A DNA stretch of 64,000 nt from Natranaeroarchaeum aerophilus. GTDB taxonomy: Archaea; Halobacteriota; Halobacteria; Halobacteriales; Natronoarchaeaceae. How positions within the stretch are numbered: the first letter of the stretch is position 1; the number at the start of each line of letters is the position of its first letter. Positions 25,773 through 35,562 of the stretch are shown in pieces. A program made the position numbers and the translations under genes. The notes under the pieces were generated by a model. It did no database searches. It was not told where the DNA came from and was given only the letters and a program-made list of their open reading frames with translations. The stretch is from contig NZ_JAKRVY010000010.1 of assembly GCF_023638055.1 (NCBI RefSeq), positions 1 to 64,000 on the forward strand, written 5' to 3'.

Positions 25773-26315
25773 CTACGGACGAACGATCTTGACAGTCGTC
25801 TCGTCGTAAAGTCCCTTATTTTTGGCCCCATCGATATTGATGCCAGCACCTATCGTATGCTCCCCGACCGCTGCTGGTTCCCATTCGGACCGGCTGATTC
25901 TGATCATTCCGTCCCACTGCCGATACTGTGTCCGTCGCTCCCCGCGGCTAAACCGGAACCCACGCTCCTCGTCCGGTGGGTTTCCAATCTCGACGTGGGA
26001 TGCATCGGTTAATCCATCGACCTCCCAGATCCATGGGATCGGTGATCGAACTGGCAGAGTGACAGGAATCGGAAGCTTGTTTTTCATTGTAACTGCAAAC
26101 GAGATCTGTTCGTCCGTTGTAAACTCGTCCCGCGGCGTGTCGACGGAGACGCTAATCGCCCAGTTTCGTATTCGATGAGGAACGAGCAGCCGACTGAGAT
26201 AGGTCGAGGGAATGGTCCGCATCGCCTGTGGCTCATCGTTGGTATCCCGTTCGTTGGGCTGGAACGGCTCTTCGTTGTTACGGTCGATCGCCCCTGATTC
26301 GTAGATACGCCGCAT
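25773..26315 (-). CDS. Ig-like haloarchaeal protein (intracellular protease-inhibitor fold)
   Basis: This 180-residue soluble protein has a short N-terminal tail and then a beta-sandwich pattern: ISVSVDTPRDEFTTDEQISFAVTMKNKLPIPVTL, WIWEVDG, FSRGERRTQYRQWDG and WEPAAVGEHTIGAGI. This resembles BsuPI-type or Ig-like domains. It ends immediately after the convergent zinc-ribbon gene and precedes the complete opp operon in the opposite orientation of reading, so it lies downstream of oppF on the same strand. Function unknown; it may be part of the opp transcript. Confidence 0.65.
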   Translation of the reverse strand: MRRIYESGAIDRNNEEPFQPNERDTNDEPQAMRTIPSTYLSRLLVPHRIRNWAISVSVDTPRDEFTTDEQISFAVTMKNKLPIPVTLPVRSPIPWIWEVDGLTDASHVEIGNPPDEERGFRFSRGERRTQYRQWDGMIRISRSEWEPAAVGEHTIGAGINIDGAKNKGLYDETTVKIVRP

Positions 26316-26360
26316 TAGTCCGTCTCAAGACGTGAAGACGCAAAAATTATTCGGCAAACT

Positions 26361-27818
26361 CTAGTCGTCCGCGACTGCATCGTCTGCAATCCCTTCGGAC
26401 TCGTATTCCACGTCGTATAGATGACATGAGATTTCGTGAGAGGGCGTATACTCCATCAGTTCCGGTTCCCGTTGCTCACATGGTGAGACGAATACATCGT
26501 CAAGGTAGGTTTTGGCACCATCCAGTCCTTCCGTTTCGAGCCTCTCGATGAGTTCTTGGAACGCCGCTTCAGCGTTCCCGTCACCTACCGGTTCGGGAAG
26601 ATCGAACTCGCTTCGCACCAGTTGATCAAGCTCATCGGTGTCGAGTTGTGTTGGATCAAGCTCACCGATGTCTTCGTCTTCGGTCTCGCTAAGCGAAAGT
26701 ATCGCATTCGCAGATTTAGCTCCAAGAGCCCGTTGCTTGAGAGAGGTGAGCGCTCGCCAGACCTCTTGGTCGAGATCGTATTCCGGCGGTTGTATAATGC
26801 GCGGGCAACGGGTATGGAATCGACAACCCGATGGAGGATTGATCGGGGACGGCGGCGATCCTGGCAACAGAATCTGATCGCCCTCCCAGAGCGGATCCGG
26901 TTCGGGAATTGCAGACAATAGTGCCTCCGTGTACGGGTGGTACGGTGGCGCATACACGTCTTCAGTCGATCCGACCTCGGCAAACTTACCGAGGTACATT
27001 ACTGCTACCCGGTCCGAGATATGCTCGACGACACTCAGGTCATGGGCGATGAACAGGTACGCCAGATCGAACCGCTCTTGTAAGTCCTCCAGGAGATTGA
27101 GGATTTGCGCCTGCACTGATACGTCGAGCGCGCTCACGGGTTCGTCACAAATGATGACATCCGGGTCGACAGCAAGTGCTCGAGCAATACCGATTCGTTG
27201 CTTTTGTCCGCCGGAAAACTCGTGGGGGTAGCGGTTCGCGTGGCTCGGGTTCAGTCCGACTTCGTCCAGTAGTTCGTGGATGCGCTCAGTTCGTTCCGCG
27301 CCATCCGCGATATTGTGTATTTTCAATGGTTCGCCGATGATATCACCGACAGTCATCCGGGGGTTCAAACTCGAGTACGGATCCTGAAAGATGTACTGGA
27401 TGTCCTTCCGCATCTCCCTGAGTCTGCCTCGGGAGAGCTGTGTGATATCCTCACCCCGAAACTGCACTTCACCACTATCCGGCTCGACCGTATCGTCATC
27501 CTCGCCAGCCGTGTCGAACATCACTTCATCACTATCTGGATCAACCACGTCGTCTTCGTCCTCATCAACCGTGTCGAACAGCACTTCACCACTGTCCGGC
27601 TCAACCAGTCGAACCAGGGCCTGTCCAAGCGTCGACTTCCCACAGCCACTCTCGCCGACAACACCGAGTGTTTCACCGGGATATAGCTCGAAACTTACGT
27701 CGTCGACTGCTTTAACTTTCTGGGATTTGCCGAGGAGTCCCTCGATGAACCCTTCGCTGGTATCGTAGTATTTTTTCAGATTGTTCACCGTAAGCAGCGG
27801 CTCGTCTCTAGTACTCAT
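26361..27818 (-). CDS. Oligopeptide ABC transporter ATPase, OppF type
   Basis: The 485-residue ATPase has Walker [10 protein letters not shown] (about residues 55-63), Q-loop [10 protein letters not shown], signature [12 protein letters not shown], Walker [13 protein letters not shown] and switch FIAHDLSV. Between Walker A and the Q-loop the segment EPDSGEV-x-F is repeated three times with acidic spacers (residues 72-120). The C-terminal extension carries cysteines [14 protein letters not shown] and CHLYD. It overlaps the oppD stop by 11 bp and should pair with OppD. Confidence 0.92.
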   Translation of the reverse strand: MSTRDEPLLTVNNLKKYYDTSEGFIEGLLGKSQKVKAVDDVSFELYPGETLGVVGESGCGKSTLGQALVRLVEPDSGEVLFDTVDEDEDDVVDPDSDEVMFDTAGEDDDTVEPDSGEVQFRGEDITQLSRGRLREMRKDIQYIFQDPYSSLNPRMTVGDIIGEPLKIHNIADGAERTERIHELLDEVGLNPSHANRYPHEFSGGQKQRIGIARALAVDPDVIICDEPVSALDVSVQAQILNLLEDLQERFDLAYLFIAHDLSVVEHISDRVAVMYLGKFAEVGSTEDVYAPPYHPYTEALLSAIPEPDPLWEGDQILLPGSPPSPINPPSGCRFHTRCPRIIQPPEYDLDQEVWRALTSLKQRALGAKSANAILSLSETEDEDIGELDPTQLDTDELDQLVRSEFDLPEPVGDGNAEAAFQELIERLETEGLDGAKTYLDDVFVSPCEQREPELMEYTPSHEISCHLYDVEYESEGIADDAVADD

Positions 27819-29184
27819 GGTTAGATTCTACTGGCGTCGTATCTGTTGGTGCACCCGATTCGTCGATGACGACCTCAAATCCGAGTTCAGTTCGTAGATC
27901 ACCGGAGTAGGCGAGACACGAGGCCGACCGTTCGTTGGGATCAGTGACTATATCTCCTGACTCGGGGTTCAGTAACTGCGGTTCCTTCCGAGCACAGGCC
28001 TCTTCTGCGTACGGGCACCGAGGATGGAAGCTACAGCCGGAGGGGAGCTCTACGAGATCAGGCATCGTCCCTGGGATCGTCTGGAGCCGGTCGCTGTCAT
28101 CACCGATCCGTGGGATCGAACTCATCAGTCCTGCCGTATACGGGTGTTTTGGCTCGTAATACAACTGTTCGACTGATGCCTTCTCGACAGGCTTCCCAGC
28201 ATACATTACCATTACCCTATCGCACAGTTCTGCGATGACACCGAGATCGTGGGTGATGAACTGGACCGCCGTGTCGAAATCATCCGCAAGCTCGCGGATC
28301 AAATCCAGTATCTTTGTTTCGATTGTGACGTCCAGCGCGGTCGTGGGCTCGTCACAGATGAGCAGGTCCGGATCACACGACAGCGACATCGCGATGACTG
28401 CTCGTTGTTGCATCCCACCCGAGAACTCGTGTGGATAGTCGGAGTACCGTGTTTCTGCCTCCGGAATCCCGACTCTATCGAGAAGCCGGATCGCTCGTTC
28501 TTTGGCTTCCGCCTCGCTATAATCTAGGTGATGTCTAATCGTCTCGGAAATCTGCTCGCCAACCGTATACACCGGGTTGAGTGCGGTCTGAGCGTCCTGA
28601 AAGATCATCGCGATATGATTCCCCCGGAGTCGTCTAACGGCACTCTCCGGAGCGAGCATCAACTCCAGATACTGACGATCCCCATCGACGACGATGAAGG
28701 CGTCCTCGTCGACGATACCGAGCTCGGTGGCGTAGCCGAATCCCACGATGTCGTCAATCGTGAGATCGTTTTGTCTCGCCATTTCGGTCGGTGATTCGTA
28801 TCGGGCACCCGTGAGATCAGCGGCAGGTCCGTCAAGCGCCTCGATACGTTCTGCAATCGAGGTCAGGTCGTGATCATGACGGAGTGTTTCGAGATCAATT
28901 ACGTAGTCGTGCGCTCCCGACAACGTTTCGATACCGTAGTACTCCTGGAAGGATTCGACAATGCTCGAATCCGTGATTTTGATACTGCCGCCCTCTATCT
29001 GTCCCGGGTCCTCGATGAGTCGCATCAACGACAGGGCAGTGACGCTTTTTCCAGCCCCGCTCTCTCCGACGACACCGAATTTCTCTCCCCGTTCTACCGT
29101 GTAGGAGATGTTGTCTACAGCCGTCACCGTGCCGTCTCCGGTATAAAACCGGACTGTGAGGTTATTGACCTCCAGTAGAGCCAT
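27808..29184 (-). CDS. Oligopeptide ABC transporter ATPase, OppD type, with large insertion
   Basis: The ATPase has Walker [10 protein letters not shown], signature [12 protein letters not shown], Walker [13 protein letters not shown] and FITHDLGV. Between the Walker A helix and the Q-loop ([11 protein letters not shown]) lies an extra acidic domain of roughly 110 residues (about 75-185). The insertion contains regular helices and ends with [16 protein letters not shown]. It does not break the frame and leaves all catalytic motifs intact, so it is probably a surface domain. The last base of its ATG is shared with the oppC stop. Confidence 0.9.
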   Translation of the reverse strand: MALLEVNNLTVRFYTGDGTVTAVDNISYTVERGEKFGVVGESGAGKSVTALSLMRLIEDPGQIEGGSIKITDSSIVESFQEYYGIETLSGAHDYVIDLETLRHDHDLTSIAERIEALDGPAADLTGARYESPTEMARQNDLTIDDIVGFGYATELGIVDEDAFIVVDGDRQYLELMLAPESAVRRLRGNHIAMIFQDAQTALNPVYTVGEQISETIRHHLDYSEAEAKERAIRLLDRVGIPEAETRYSDYPHEFSGGMQQRAVIAMSLSCDPDLLICDEPTTALDVTIETKILDLIRELADDFDTAVQFITHDLGVIAELCDRVMVMYAGKPVEKASVEQLYYEPKHPYTAGLMSSIPRIGDDSDRLQTIPGTMPDLVELPSGCSFHPRCPYAEEACARKEPQLLNPESGDIVTDPNERSASCLAYSGDLRTELGFEVVIDESGAPTDTTPVESNHEY

Positions 29185-30233
29185 TACTGTGCACCCCCGT
29201 GAGTGACACCGCTCTCCTGGGCGTCGAGCGCGTCGTTGATGCCGTCACCGATCATGTTCATCGACATCACGAACAGGAAGATCGCACCACCAGGGAATAT
29301 TGTTGCGTGCCACGGGATCCGGCCGCCCGGACCCTGAATCAGCGTCTCACGCGTTTGGTCGAGCATAGTACCCCACTCTGCCGAGCCCGGGGGCATACCG
29401 AGTCCGAGGAACCCAAGTGCTGCGACGCCGATAACGACTGTTCCGATGTTGAGCGTCGCGACGACGATCACCTCGGACATGGCGTTCGGGAGCACGTGAC
29501 GTAGTACGACCGAACGGTCGCGCGCACCGAGCGCCTTTGCTGCCTTGACATACTCCATCTCCTTGATTTTGAGCACCTCACCGCGCATGATGCGAGCGTA
29601 ACCGATCCATCCGGCAAGTGAGAACGCCGCGACGAGCTGCCAGTAGCCGCCACCGAACAGCGTAACGATGATCGCTGCCAGAACGAGACCAGGGAATGCG
29701 TACAGCGTGTCGACGATTCGCATCAGCACTTCGTCGACCCAGCCACCGTAGTAGCCGGAGACGCTCCCATAGATCATCCCGAAGATTGCCGTCAGTGCCA
29801 CTACGACGAAGCCGATCGATATGCTGTAGCGGCCGCCATAGATGACTCTTGAGAACATATCACGGCCGCGACCATCGACGCCAAACCAGTACGCCGCCGA
29901 CGGCCAGTCGTAATTACTGACCGACGAGTCCACGCTAAGATACAGAATCGTCGTGGGTTCGTGCGGGGCGAGTGCGAACGGTTGCACAGTATATCCGAGT
30001 GCGGTGATGGGGCGAGCAAAGATTGCGAGAAGGCTGAGGAACGAAACCACAGCGAGACCGAGCAACGCCGATCGGTTGCGTTTGAACCGACGGAATGCAC
30101 GAACCCATCGACCCTCTGTCTCAGATGCTGTATCCGGCACCCAGTCGGAGACGGGATCTCGTTCTTCGACCGTCGCAGGATTGAACCCGGCGACTCTGAT
30201 TCGTCCACGTTGCGTGTGCGTCTGTCTAGTCAT
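29184..30233 (-). CDS. Oligopeptide ABC transporter permease, OppC type
   Basis: The 349-residue permease has a soluble N-terminus (about 1-50), the first helix ALLGLAVVSFLSLLAIF, a periplasmic-type loop with YWFGVDGRGRDMFSRVIYGGRYS (split) and four or more further helices. The EAA loop VLKIKEMEYVKAAKALGARDRSVVLRHVLPNA lies at about residues 220-250. It overlaps oppB by 8 bp. With OppB it forms the membrane channel for peptides of the binding-protein-dependent importer. Confidence 0.93.
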   Translation of the reverse strand: MTRQTHTQRGRIRVAGFNPATVEERDPVSDWVPDTASETEGRWVRAFRRFKRNRSALLGLAVVSFLSLLAIFARPITALGYTVQPFALAPHEPTTILYLSVDSSVSNYDWPSAAYWFGVDGRGRDMFSRVIYGGRYSISIGFVVVALTAIFGMIYGSVSGYYGGWVDEVLMRIVDTLYAFPGLVLAAIIVTLFGGGYWQLVAAFSLAGWIGYARIMRGEVLKIKEMEYVKAAKALGARDRSVVLRHVLPNAMSEVIVVATLNIGTVVIGVAALGFLGLGMPPGSAEWGTMLDQTRETLIQGPGGRIPWHATIFPGGAIFLFVMSMNMIGDGINDALDAQESGVTHGGAQ

Positions 30234-31182
30234 ATCTGATCCTTGGATCCAAGACCGCGTACAGTATATCTGCGACGAGATTCGCGATGATGATTGCTGT
30301 TCCAGTAACCAACGTTACCGCCATTATCATGTCGATTTCGTGACCTTGCAACGCTTCGATGAACTCCCGCCCCAGTCCAGGCCAGTTGAACACGTACTCG
30401 ACGACGACAGATCCGCTAATGATACTCGCAGTCAGGAGCGCGGCGAGCGTTACAACTGAGATCAGCGAGTTACGCAGGACGTGTTTCAGTACAATCGTTC
30501 GTTCCGGCAGTCCTTTCGCCCTGGCGGCTGTAACGTACTCCTTGTTTAGCTCCTCGGCCATCGACGTGCGCATCACGCGCATCAATGCCGCCGCTGAGGC
30601 AGTCCCGATAGTGATCCCTGGCAGGATGAGATAGTACAACATATCGGTACTGAGCAGCGGTTGTCGAGATGGCGGAGTGACGGACCACCAATCCAGATAG
30701 AGCGCAAATACGAGGATGAGCATCAGCCCGAGCCAGAAGTTGGGAATCGAGATGCCCGAAAGGGCGAAGATCCGGCTGACCGAATCGCCCAGCTGATCCT
30801 TGTTGACTGCCGCGTAAATCCCCGACGGAATGGCAATAACGAGAGCAAATACCCAGCCGAAAATGCCGAGCAGGATCGTTTCGGGGAGCCGCATCCAGAC
30901 GATCGAACCCACATCACGACCCGAACTGTACATCTGACCGAAGTCTCCCACAGCCAGGTTTGCAAGCCAGTTCAGGTACTGTTCGTGGAGTGGATCGTTC
31001 AACCCGTAGCGTTCTCGAATCGCGGTCTCCTCCGCCGCAGTGATATCGGGGTTCAACCCCACCATCTGTTGAACGGGATCACCCGGAGTCCAGTGAACGA
31101 GGGCGAAAGTAATGACTGATACACCAAACAGTATTGGGAAGACGAGCAACACTCGTTTCGCTATGAATCGTCTGAGGCTCAT
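30226..31182 (-). CDS. Oligopeptide ABC transporter permease, OppB type
   Basis: The 318-residue permease starts with SLRRFIAKRVLLVFPILFGVSV, followed by the loop NDPLHEQYLNWLANLAVGDFG that marks OppB/DppB. It has six predicted helices and the EAA loop EYVTAARAKGLPERTIVLKHVLRNS, and it ends LYAVLDPRIRYD. It lies 17 bp downstream of the binding-protein stop region and overlaps oppC. Orientation and order (A-B-C-D-F) match a complete importer operon. Confidence 0.93.
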   Translation of the reverse strand: MSLRRFIAKRVLLVFPILFGVSVITFALVHWTPGDPVQQMVGLNPDITAAEETAIRERYGLNDPLHEQYLNWLANLAVGDFGQMYSSGRDVGSIVWMRLPETILLGIFGWVFALVIAIPSGIYAAVNKDQLGDSVSRIFALSGISIPNFWLGLMLILVFALYLDWWSVTPPSRQPLLSTDMLYYLILPGITIGTASAAALMRVMRTSMAEELNKEYVTAARAKGLPERTIVLKHVLRNSLISVVTLAALLTASIISGSVVVEYVFNWPGLGREFIEALQGHEIDMIMAVTLVTGTAIIIANLVADILYAVLDPRIRYD

Positions 31183-31226
31183 ATTGAAAAATATCTCACG
31201 CGAAGATCAGCGAACTGGATCCGCTG

Positions 31227-33200
31227 TTACGCTTCGAACCAGGCCACGCGCTCGTCGGCTGGCGCGTACAGTGCGTAACTGAGGTAATCCTCATGGAACG
31301 GCCACTGTGCCCAGTTCGAGAGGTCGGCTGTGAGAACCGACTCCTGAACGCCAAAGTGGGTGACCGCACTGCCAGCGTACTCTTCCAGATCACGGAAGAG
31401 TTCGTCGTATCGCTCACGACGCAGGTCCACGTCCTCGGCAACCTCTGCGCCGTATCGGGCGTTGTCGAGCGCCTCGTCGATCCAGTCCTCACTGATACCT
31501 GCCAGGTTACAACACTGGCCGACGTTGCTACTGTGGTGTAGCGCATCACAGAAGCTGTGCGGATTGAATGTACCCGAGAGTCCAACACCGGCAATATGAC
31601 CGCGTTCACCGTACTCAGGGTCGAGAACGCGACCGAGGTAGGTCGTCCACTCGTACGTCTCGACAGTCGTCTCGAACAGCCCGGTTTCCTGCATCGATTC
31701 CGCAATCAGCTCGACCATGGCAACCCGATCGTCGTTGTCGACGTTGGTTTCGAGTTGGACCTCTAGCGGTGCCTCGATACCGTAGTCGTCGAAGACTTCC
31801 TGGACCATTTCGGAAGCCTCCTCCGGGTCGTACTCGTTGTAATGACGGACATCGTCTTCGAGAGCCGCTGCATCCGCTGTCCCTGCTCCCTGTGCGAGTT
31901 CTGGGATCATCGTGAACGCTGGGCGGGCCCAACCGTCGAAGATGTTCTCGACGATTAGGTCTCTCGGGACCAGTTTGTTGAACGCCTGACGAAGTCGCTG
32001 GTCATCCCATGGTTCCACGTTCACGGGTGGCTGAAGATACGTGTATCCACCTGTTTCTACGGCTGTGACAGTAAACTCGTCGTCAGCATCGAAATCGTTG
32101 AGCGTGGCCGATGCGAGGCCGGTCGTGACGTCAATCTCGTCGTCCTGAAGCGCACCGGATCGGGTCGCATCGTCGGGGATAATCTCCAGCGAAACCTCGT
32201 CGATCACCGGTCCATCGGGGTACGCTTCCGGCCCGTCGAACCAGTCGATTGAATCGACACCCATCTCTTCGACCCAGTAGCTGTCGGACTTCTCGTAGTC
32301 GACGTACTGCTCGTCCTCCATCTCGACAAACTCGTAGGGGCCAGTACCGATCGGGTCGTTACCTTGACGAGGATCGAGTTCGCCGTTTGGAAGCTCCGCC
32401 TGCTCAACTGTGTACACGTACAGCGGTGGTAGCTCCCGTTCGGCCTCCGCATCCGGAACTTGAGCGTAAATATCAACCGTGTACTCGTCGATCTCCTCGT
32501 AGTACAACGTCGAGTCGAAATACTGTGCGTCGACGTCGGACAACTGGATCCGATCGTACGATGCGACGACGTTCTCTGCAGTGACCTCCTCACCGTTGTG
32601 GAACTCGACACCTTCTCGGAGGTGATACCGGATGTGCACGCCATACGTACCGTCCTCAACGGCGTCAGCGGCATCCTCGAAGAGCAGCGTTCGTACCTCA
32701 TCGCCCTCCTCGGGAGCAAGGTCTTGTGGGTGACGGACGACCTCTTGCTGACCATCCGTATCGACGACCCCTTCCTCGCCAGCCGTTATCGTCCGCATGT
32801 ACGGCTCGTAATCCGTTCCGTCGACCGCGACGTCCTGGGCGTCAACTACCTCCCAGTCCTCGGCGAGCCACGGATAGAGGTTCCCCTCGTTATCGGTCGT
32901 CGCTAGCGATTCGAAGATGAGCGACTGTGAGAGCGTGGACGTCGTGTCATTACTATACGGTGGGTCGAACGAGTCAACGTTCGATCCAACGCCGGCTCGA
33001 AGATGCCCTCCCTCCTGAAGATCCTCGAGTTCGCCCGGATCCTCGGTCGCCGTTCCGTTTTCATCGCCGTTCTCTTCTCCGTTCTCCTCTTCATCGCCAC
33101 CAAAGCAACCAGCCAAACCGACGGCTGCTCCTGTGCCGACTATTCCTAGAAGCTTTCGTCGAGTGCTTTCTAGGTTGACTAACTCGCTACCACGAGACAT
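31227..33200 (-). CDS. Oligopeptide-binding lipoprotein, OppA/SBP family 5
   Basis: The protein carries a Tat-type signal (STRRKLLGIVGTGAAVG) and lipobox LAGC, so it should be exported folded and lipid-anchored. An acidic linker rich in E-N-G follows (about residues 35-60). The mature SBP_bac_5 domain contains GVHIRYHLREGVEFHNGEEV, DPIGTGPYEF and the late FGVQESVL/LSNWAQWPFH region. The start at 33200 (MSRGSELV) is preferred over one 16 codons upstream: a TATA box (33221-33231) sits 26 nt before it, implying a leaderless mRNA. Confidence 0.92.
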   Translation of the reverse strand: MSRGSELVNLESTRRKLLGIVGTGAAVGLAGCFGGDEEENGEENGDENGTATEDPGELEDLQEGGHLRAGVGSNVDSFDPPYSNDTTSTLSQSLIFESLATTDNEGNLYPWLAEDWEVVDAQDVAVDGTDYEPYMRTITAGEEGVVDTDGQQEVVRHPQDLAPEEGDEVRTLLFEDAADAVEDGTYGVHIRYHLREGVEFHNGEEVTAENVVASYDRIQLSDVDAQYFDSTLYYEEIDEYTVDIYAQVPDAEAERELPPLYVYTVEQAELPNGELDPRQGNDPIGTGPYEFVEMEDEQYVDYEKSDSYWVEEMGVDSIDWFDGPEAYPDGPVIDEVSLEIIPDDATRSGALQDDEIDVTTGLASATLNDFDADDEFTVTAVETGGYTYLQPPVNVEPWDDQRLRQAFNKLVPRDLIVENIFDGWARPAFTMIPELAQGAGTADAAALEDDVRHYNEYDPEEASEMVQEVFDDYGIEAPLEVQLETNVDNDDRVAMVELIAESMQETGLFETTVETYEWTTYLGRVLDPEYGERGHIAGVGLSGTFNPHSFCDALHHSSNVGQCCNLAGISEDWIDEALDNARYGAEVAEDVDLRRERYDELFRDLEEYAGSAVTHFGVQESVLTADLSNWAQWPFHEDYLSYALYAPADERVAWFEA

Positions 33201-33220
33201 ACAACCACATCCACATTCCC

Positions 33221-33231
33221 TACATAAAAAA
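33221..33231 (-). promoter_or_regulatory. TATA box of the opp operon
   Basis: On the minus strand TTTTTATGTA reads at these positions, centred 26 nt before the oppA ATG at 33200. It fixes that ATG as the likely start and predicts a leaderless transcript covering oppA to oppF. Confidence 0.5.
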
Positions 33232-33293
33232 CTATCGTCGATTGACACTCTTTCTTGGAAATCGGAACAGAGAGACGGATATAACTACAGCAA

Positions 33294-33944
33294 TTAAACC
33301 TTTGTTCCGTTATTACCGTTTTTCGCAAGGCCGTCAATCTCGTGCTCTGTTTCAATGTTTCGAAGCATCTCTGCGACTGTCGGCTCAGCAAGGTCGAGTT
33401 CAGCGGCGATCGCTTCGTGGTCGTACTCAAAGGTTTTCGCGAGAGTGAACACTTCCGCTTCCATCGTATCGAGATCGGTGTTCGCTGTGAGATCTGCAAC
33501 GATCTGCTCTTTATCATACCGCCCTTCGACCGTCGTGAGACAGCGCTCAACCTCACGCTCTTCCATATCGAGTTCCGCGGCTACCCTCTCGCGATCGTAC
33601 ACAAGTCCCGAAAAGAGAACGACGACACGAGCCTCCTGTTCTGACAGCTGAGTTCCGTGCTGGATTTTGGCCGAGAGTGTCTGCAGTGACGTAGGTTCCA
33701 GTTTGGTAAGAACCAGTCCTTGGCCGTTCGAACTGATATTAGACAGGTCGATTTCCCGCGACTCGACCTCGTTTTCTTTGATCATGCTCCAACCCAACAA
33801 CTGTTCAGGGATCAAGACGAACTGATCGTCGAGCCGCCCAAACCGCTTGTCGGGTTCGCCAACTGCAGCAGCTACCTCCCCGTATCGCAGCACCTGGTCC
33901 TCCCCAAATTCGTGCTCAGTCTGTTCACGTGTGTCCTCAGTCAT
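33294..33944 (-). CDS. Uncharacterised protein with repeated helix-turn-helix-like units
   Basis: The 216-residue acidic protein has an N-terminal region (about 1-95) with no known motif, then repeated units of the form 'D-x-E-x-[VI]-A-A-E-L-D-[ML]-x-E-x-x-V' (about 117-137 and 174-194). These read like two helix-turn-helix cores. TATATAG-like DNA (33953-33960) precedes the start. A role as a transcription factor is a reasonable inference, and the neighbouring opp operon, read in the same direction downstream of it but with its own promoter, is not clearly linked. Confidence 0.6.
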   Translation of the reverse strand: MTEDTREQTEHEFGEDQVLRYGEVAAAVGEPDKRFGRLDDQFVLIPEQLLGWSMIKENEVESREIDLSNISSNGQGLVLTKLEPTSLQTLSAKIQHGTQLSEQEARVVVLFSGLVYDRERVAAELDMEEREVERCLTTVEGRYDKEQIVADLTANTDLDTMEAEVFTLAKTFEYDHEAIAAELDLAEPTVAEMLRNIETEHEIDGLAKNGNNGTKV

Positions 33945-34087
33945 AGATACTCTCTATATTACGCTTGTACTTCTGATATTCCGAGGCACCTCGTACTAGT
34001 TGTGTCATAAATGAATACATGAAACGTGTTGAACTTGATAACGCATAGGTCCTTTGCCGGAGAAGACACTGCGTGGTGAACGAACAA

Positions 34088-34657
34088 TCAGTCGTCCCCG
34101 TTCTCGTCGACGATGACAACCTCTCCGTCAACCACGTCGACGTTGATCAGCGTCTTCGCGTCGTACTCGGTGCCTTCGAGCGCGTTCTCGCCGCCTACCT
34201 TCTTGATGACGGCAACGACGTCGATGACGTCCGCACCGATGTCTTCGAGCGAGCCGAGGATAGCCTTCAGCGTCCCACCGGTCGAGAGCACGTCGTCGAG
34301 CACCAGCACGCGGTCGCCCTCGTAGACGTCGTTGATGTACATCTCGGATTCGGAGTAGCCGGTTTCCTGAAAGAGCGCGACCTCACCGTCGAGCCCGTAC
34401 TGGCGCTTGCGGATGACAACCAGCGGGATATCGGTCATCAAGGAGACCGCCGTGGAGATGTGGATCCCCATCGCGGCGGGCGTAACGATCTTGTCGACAT
34501 CTTCGAGATCCGCCTTGCGGATGATCCGAATGACGATCTCCCGGAGGAGTTCGGGTTCGAGCATCGGGACGCCGTCGCTGATGGGGTGGACAAAGTAATG
34601 ATAGCCGTTTTTTTCGATGATCGGCGCGTCGAGGAGCGACCGCTTCAACTGGTCCAT
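34088..34657 (-). CDS. hpt: Hypoxanthine/guanine phosphoribosyltransferase, archaeal type
   Basis: The 189-residue enzyme salvages purine bases with PRPP. Its PRPP-binding motif is [14 protein letters not shown], and the N-terminal [36 protein letters not shown] and [14 protein letters not shown] match archaeal Hpt proteins. The same fold serves GfcR-type regulators, but those carry an N-terminal winged helix that is absent here. A TCTTTACC box near 34681-34688 suggests a leaderless message. Confidence 0.93.
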   Translation of the reverse strand: MDQLKRSLLDAPIIEKNGYHYFVHPISDGVPMLEPELLREIVIRIIRKADLEDVDKIVTPAAMGIHISTAVSLMTDIPLVVIRKRQYGLDGEVALFQETGYSESEMYINDVYEGDRVLVLDDVLSTGGTLKAILGSLEDIGADVIDVVAVIKKVGGENALEGTEYDAKTLINVDVVDGEVVIVDENGDD

Positions 34658-34776
34658 GTTGGGACTACTGCACGCGGCAGGTAAAGATGACGGAAACAGT
34701 TCGGTCCGATCGATCGTTCACGGTCGTTTCGACTTTGGCGCGGGGTTTACACCCGTCGAGCACGTACAGAGATGTA

Positions 34777-35007
34777 ATGAGTTCCTCCATAGAACCATCG
34801 CACGAACCACCCGACAACCGATCCAAACGAGTACTGATCTGTCCGATCTGTGATCACGAAAGCGCCGTCGACGGCGACTGGTTGAGCGAGCAGCGCCATG
34901 GCGCAGAACTCCGGAGCTGTCCCAGTTGTGACGCAGTGATCGAACGCCGACCGTCCTTCGAGCGCACTGAACGTGCGGTCAACGAACATCACTCGGCCGA
35001 ATCGTAA
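34777..35007 (+). CDS. Small two-CxxC zinc-ribbon protein
   Basis: The 76-residue protein carries two knuckles, CPICDH and CPSCD, 28 residues apart, in a compact ribbon. I take the ATG at 34777 because GTTTACA (about 34745-34751) lies 26-32 nt upstream, fitting a leaderless transcript; a longer in-frame extension begins at 34687. It is divergent from hpt. Small stand-alone ribbons of this kind are abundant in haloarchaea and probably mediate nucleic-acid or protein contacts. Confidence 0.68.
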   Translation: MSSSIEPSHEPPDNRSKRVLICPICDHESAVDGDWLSEQRHGAELRSCPSCDAVIERRPSFERTERAVNEHHSAES

Positions 35008-35120
35008 TCCATTGGAGGGCGAGTTTGCGAGAGGCGAGCTCTCTCACACGACTCGTCGACCTCCGCACGCCCGCGGGGTCTTGTATTCTGTGCGGTGTAG
35101 ACGTCCAGACGCTCGCTCAT
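34989..35120 (-). CDS. Possible 43-aa ORF of unknown function
   Basis: A minus-strand frame starting MSERLDVYTAQNTRPRG ends at 34989, overlapping the zinc-ribbon gene's 3' end by 19 bp. It is hydrophilic and charged, without recognised motif. No convincing promoter was found, and it lies downstream of aif1A on the same strand. It may be spurious. Confidence 0.25.
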   Translation of the reverse strand: MSERLDVYTAQNTRPRGRAEVDESCERARLSQTRPPMDYDSAE

Positions 35121-35212
35121 GCATCCACTGAAGACCACTCGTGGAGTCGACAAACACGGTGTCGAGAGCAATCGCTATTCGGACACCTGATTCGGCGGAG
35201 AGAAAAGAGAAA

Positions 35213-35497
35213 CTACTGAATGTGGCCTTCGCGGCGCAGCTGGTCCGCGGCCTGACCGTCGTAGCGCCACTCGATGTTGGCCTTTTCGTCCTGCCAGTCC
35301 CATGGCTCGGCGAGGACGACGTCGTCCTCGTTGATCCATGTCCGGTATTTCATGCGCCCGGGAATTCGGCCGAGCCGCTCCTCGCCGTCAGCACAGCGGA
35401 GTCGTACGTGGTTGCCACCGAGGTGTTCGGTGACGACTGCAAATACCTCATTGTCGTCGGGCATTCGAAGGTTTCGACGCCCAGATTCTTCGCTCAC
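35213..35497 (-). CDS. eif1A: Translation initiation factor 1A
   Basis: The 94-residue protein is a classical aIF1A: basic N-terminus (GRRNLRMP), OB-fold strands [44 protein letters not shown], and [23 protein letters not shown]. It binds the ribosomal A site and promotes scanning or dissociation during initiation. A pyrimidine-rich stretch follows its stop (35199-35212, minus strand), a probable terminator. It stands alone rather than in the translation cluster at 12-14 kb. Confidence 0.96.
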   Translation of the reverse strand: MSEESGRRNLRMPDDNEVFAVVTEHLGGNHVRLRCADGEERLGRIPGRMKYRTWINEDDVVLAEPWDWQDEKANIEWRYDGQAADQLRREGHIQ

Positions 35498-35562
35498 ACC
35501 ATACCTACGGCCGAACTACGTTTAAAGGATTTGATGCACGTGGTAGCGTGGAACACGACTGA

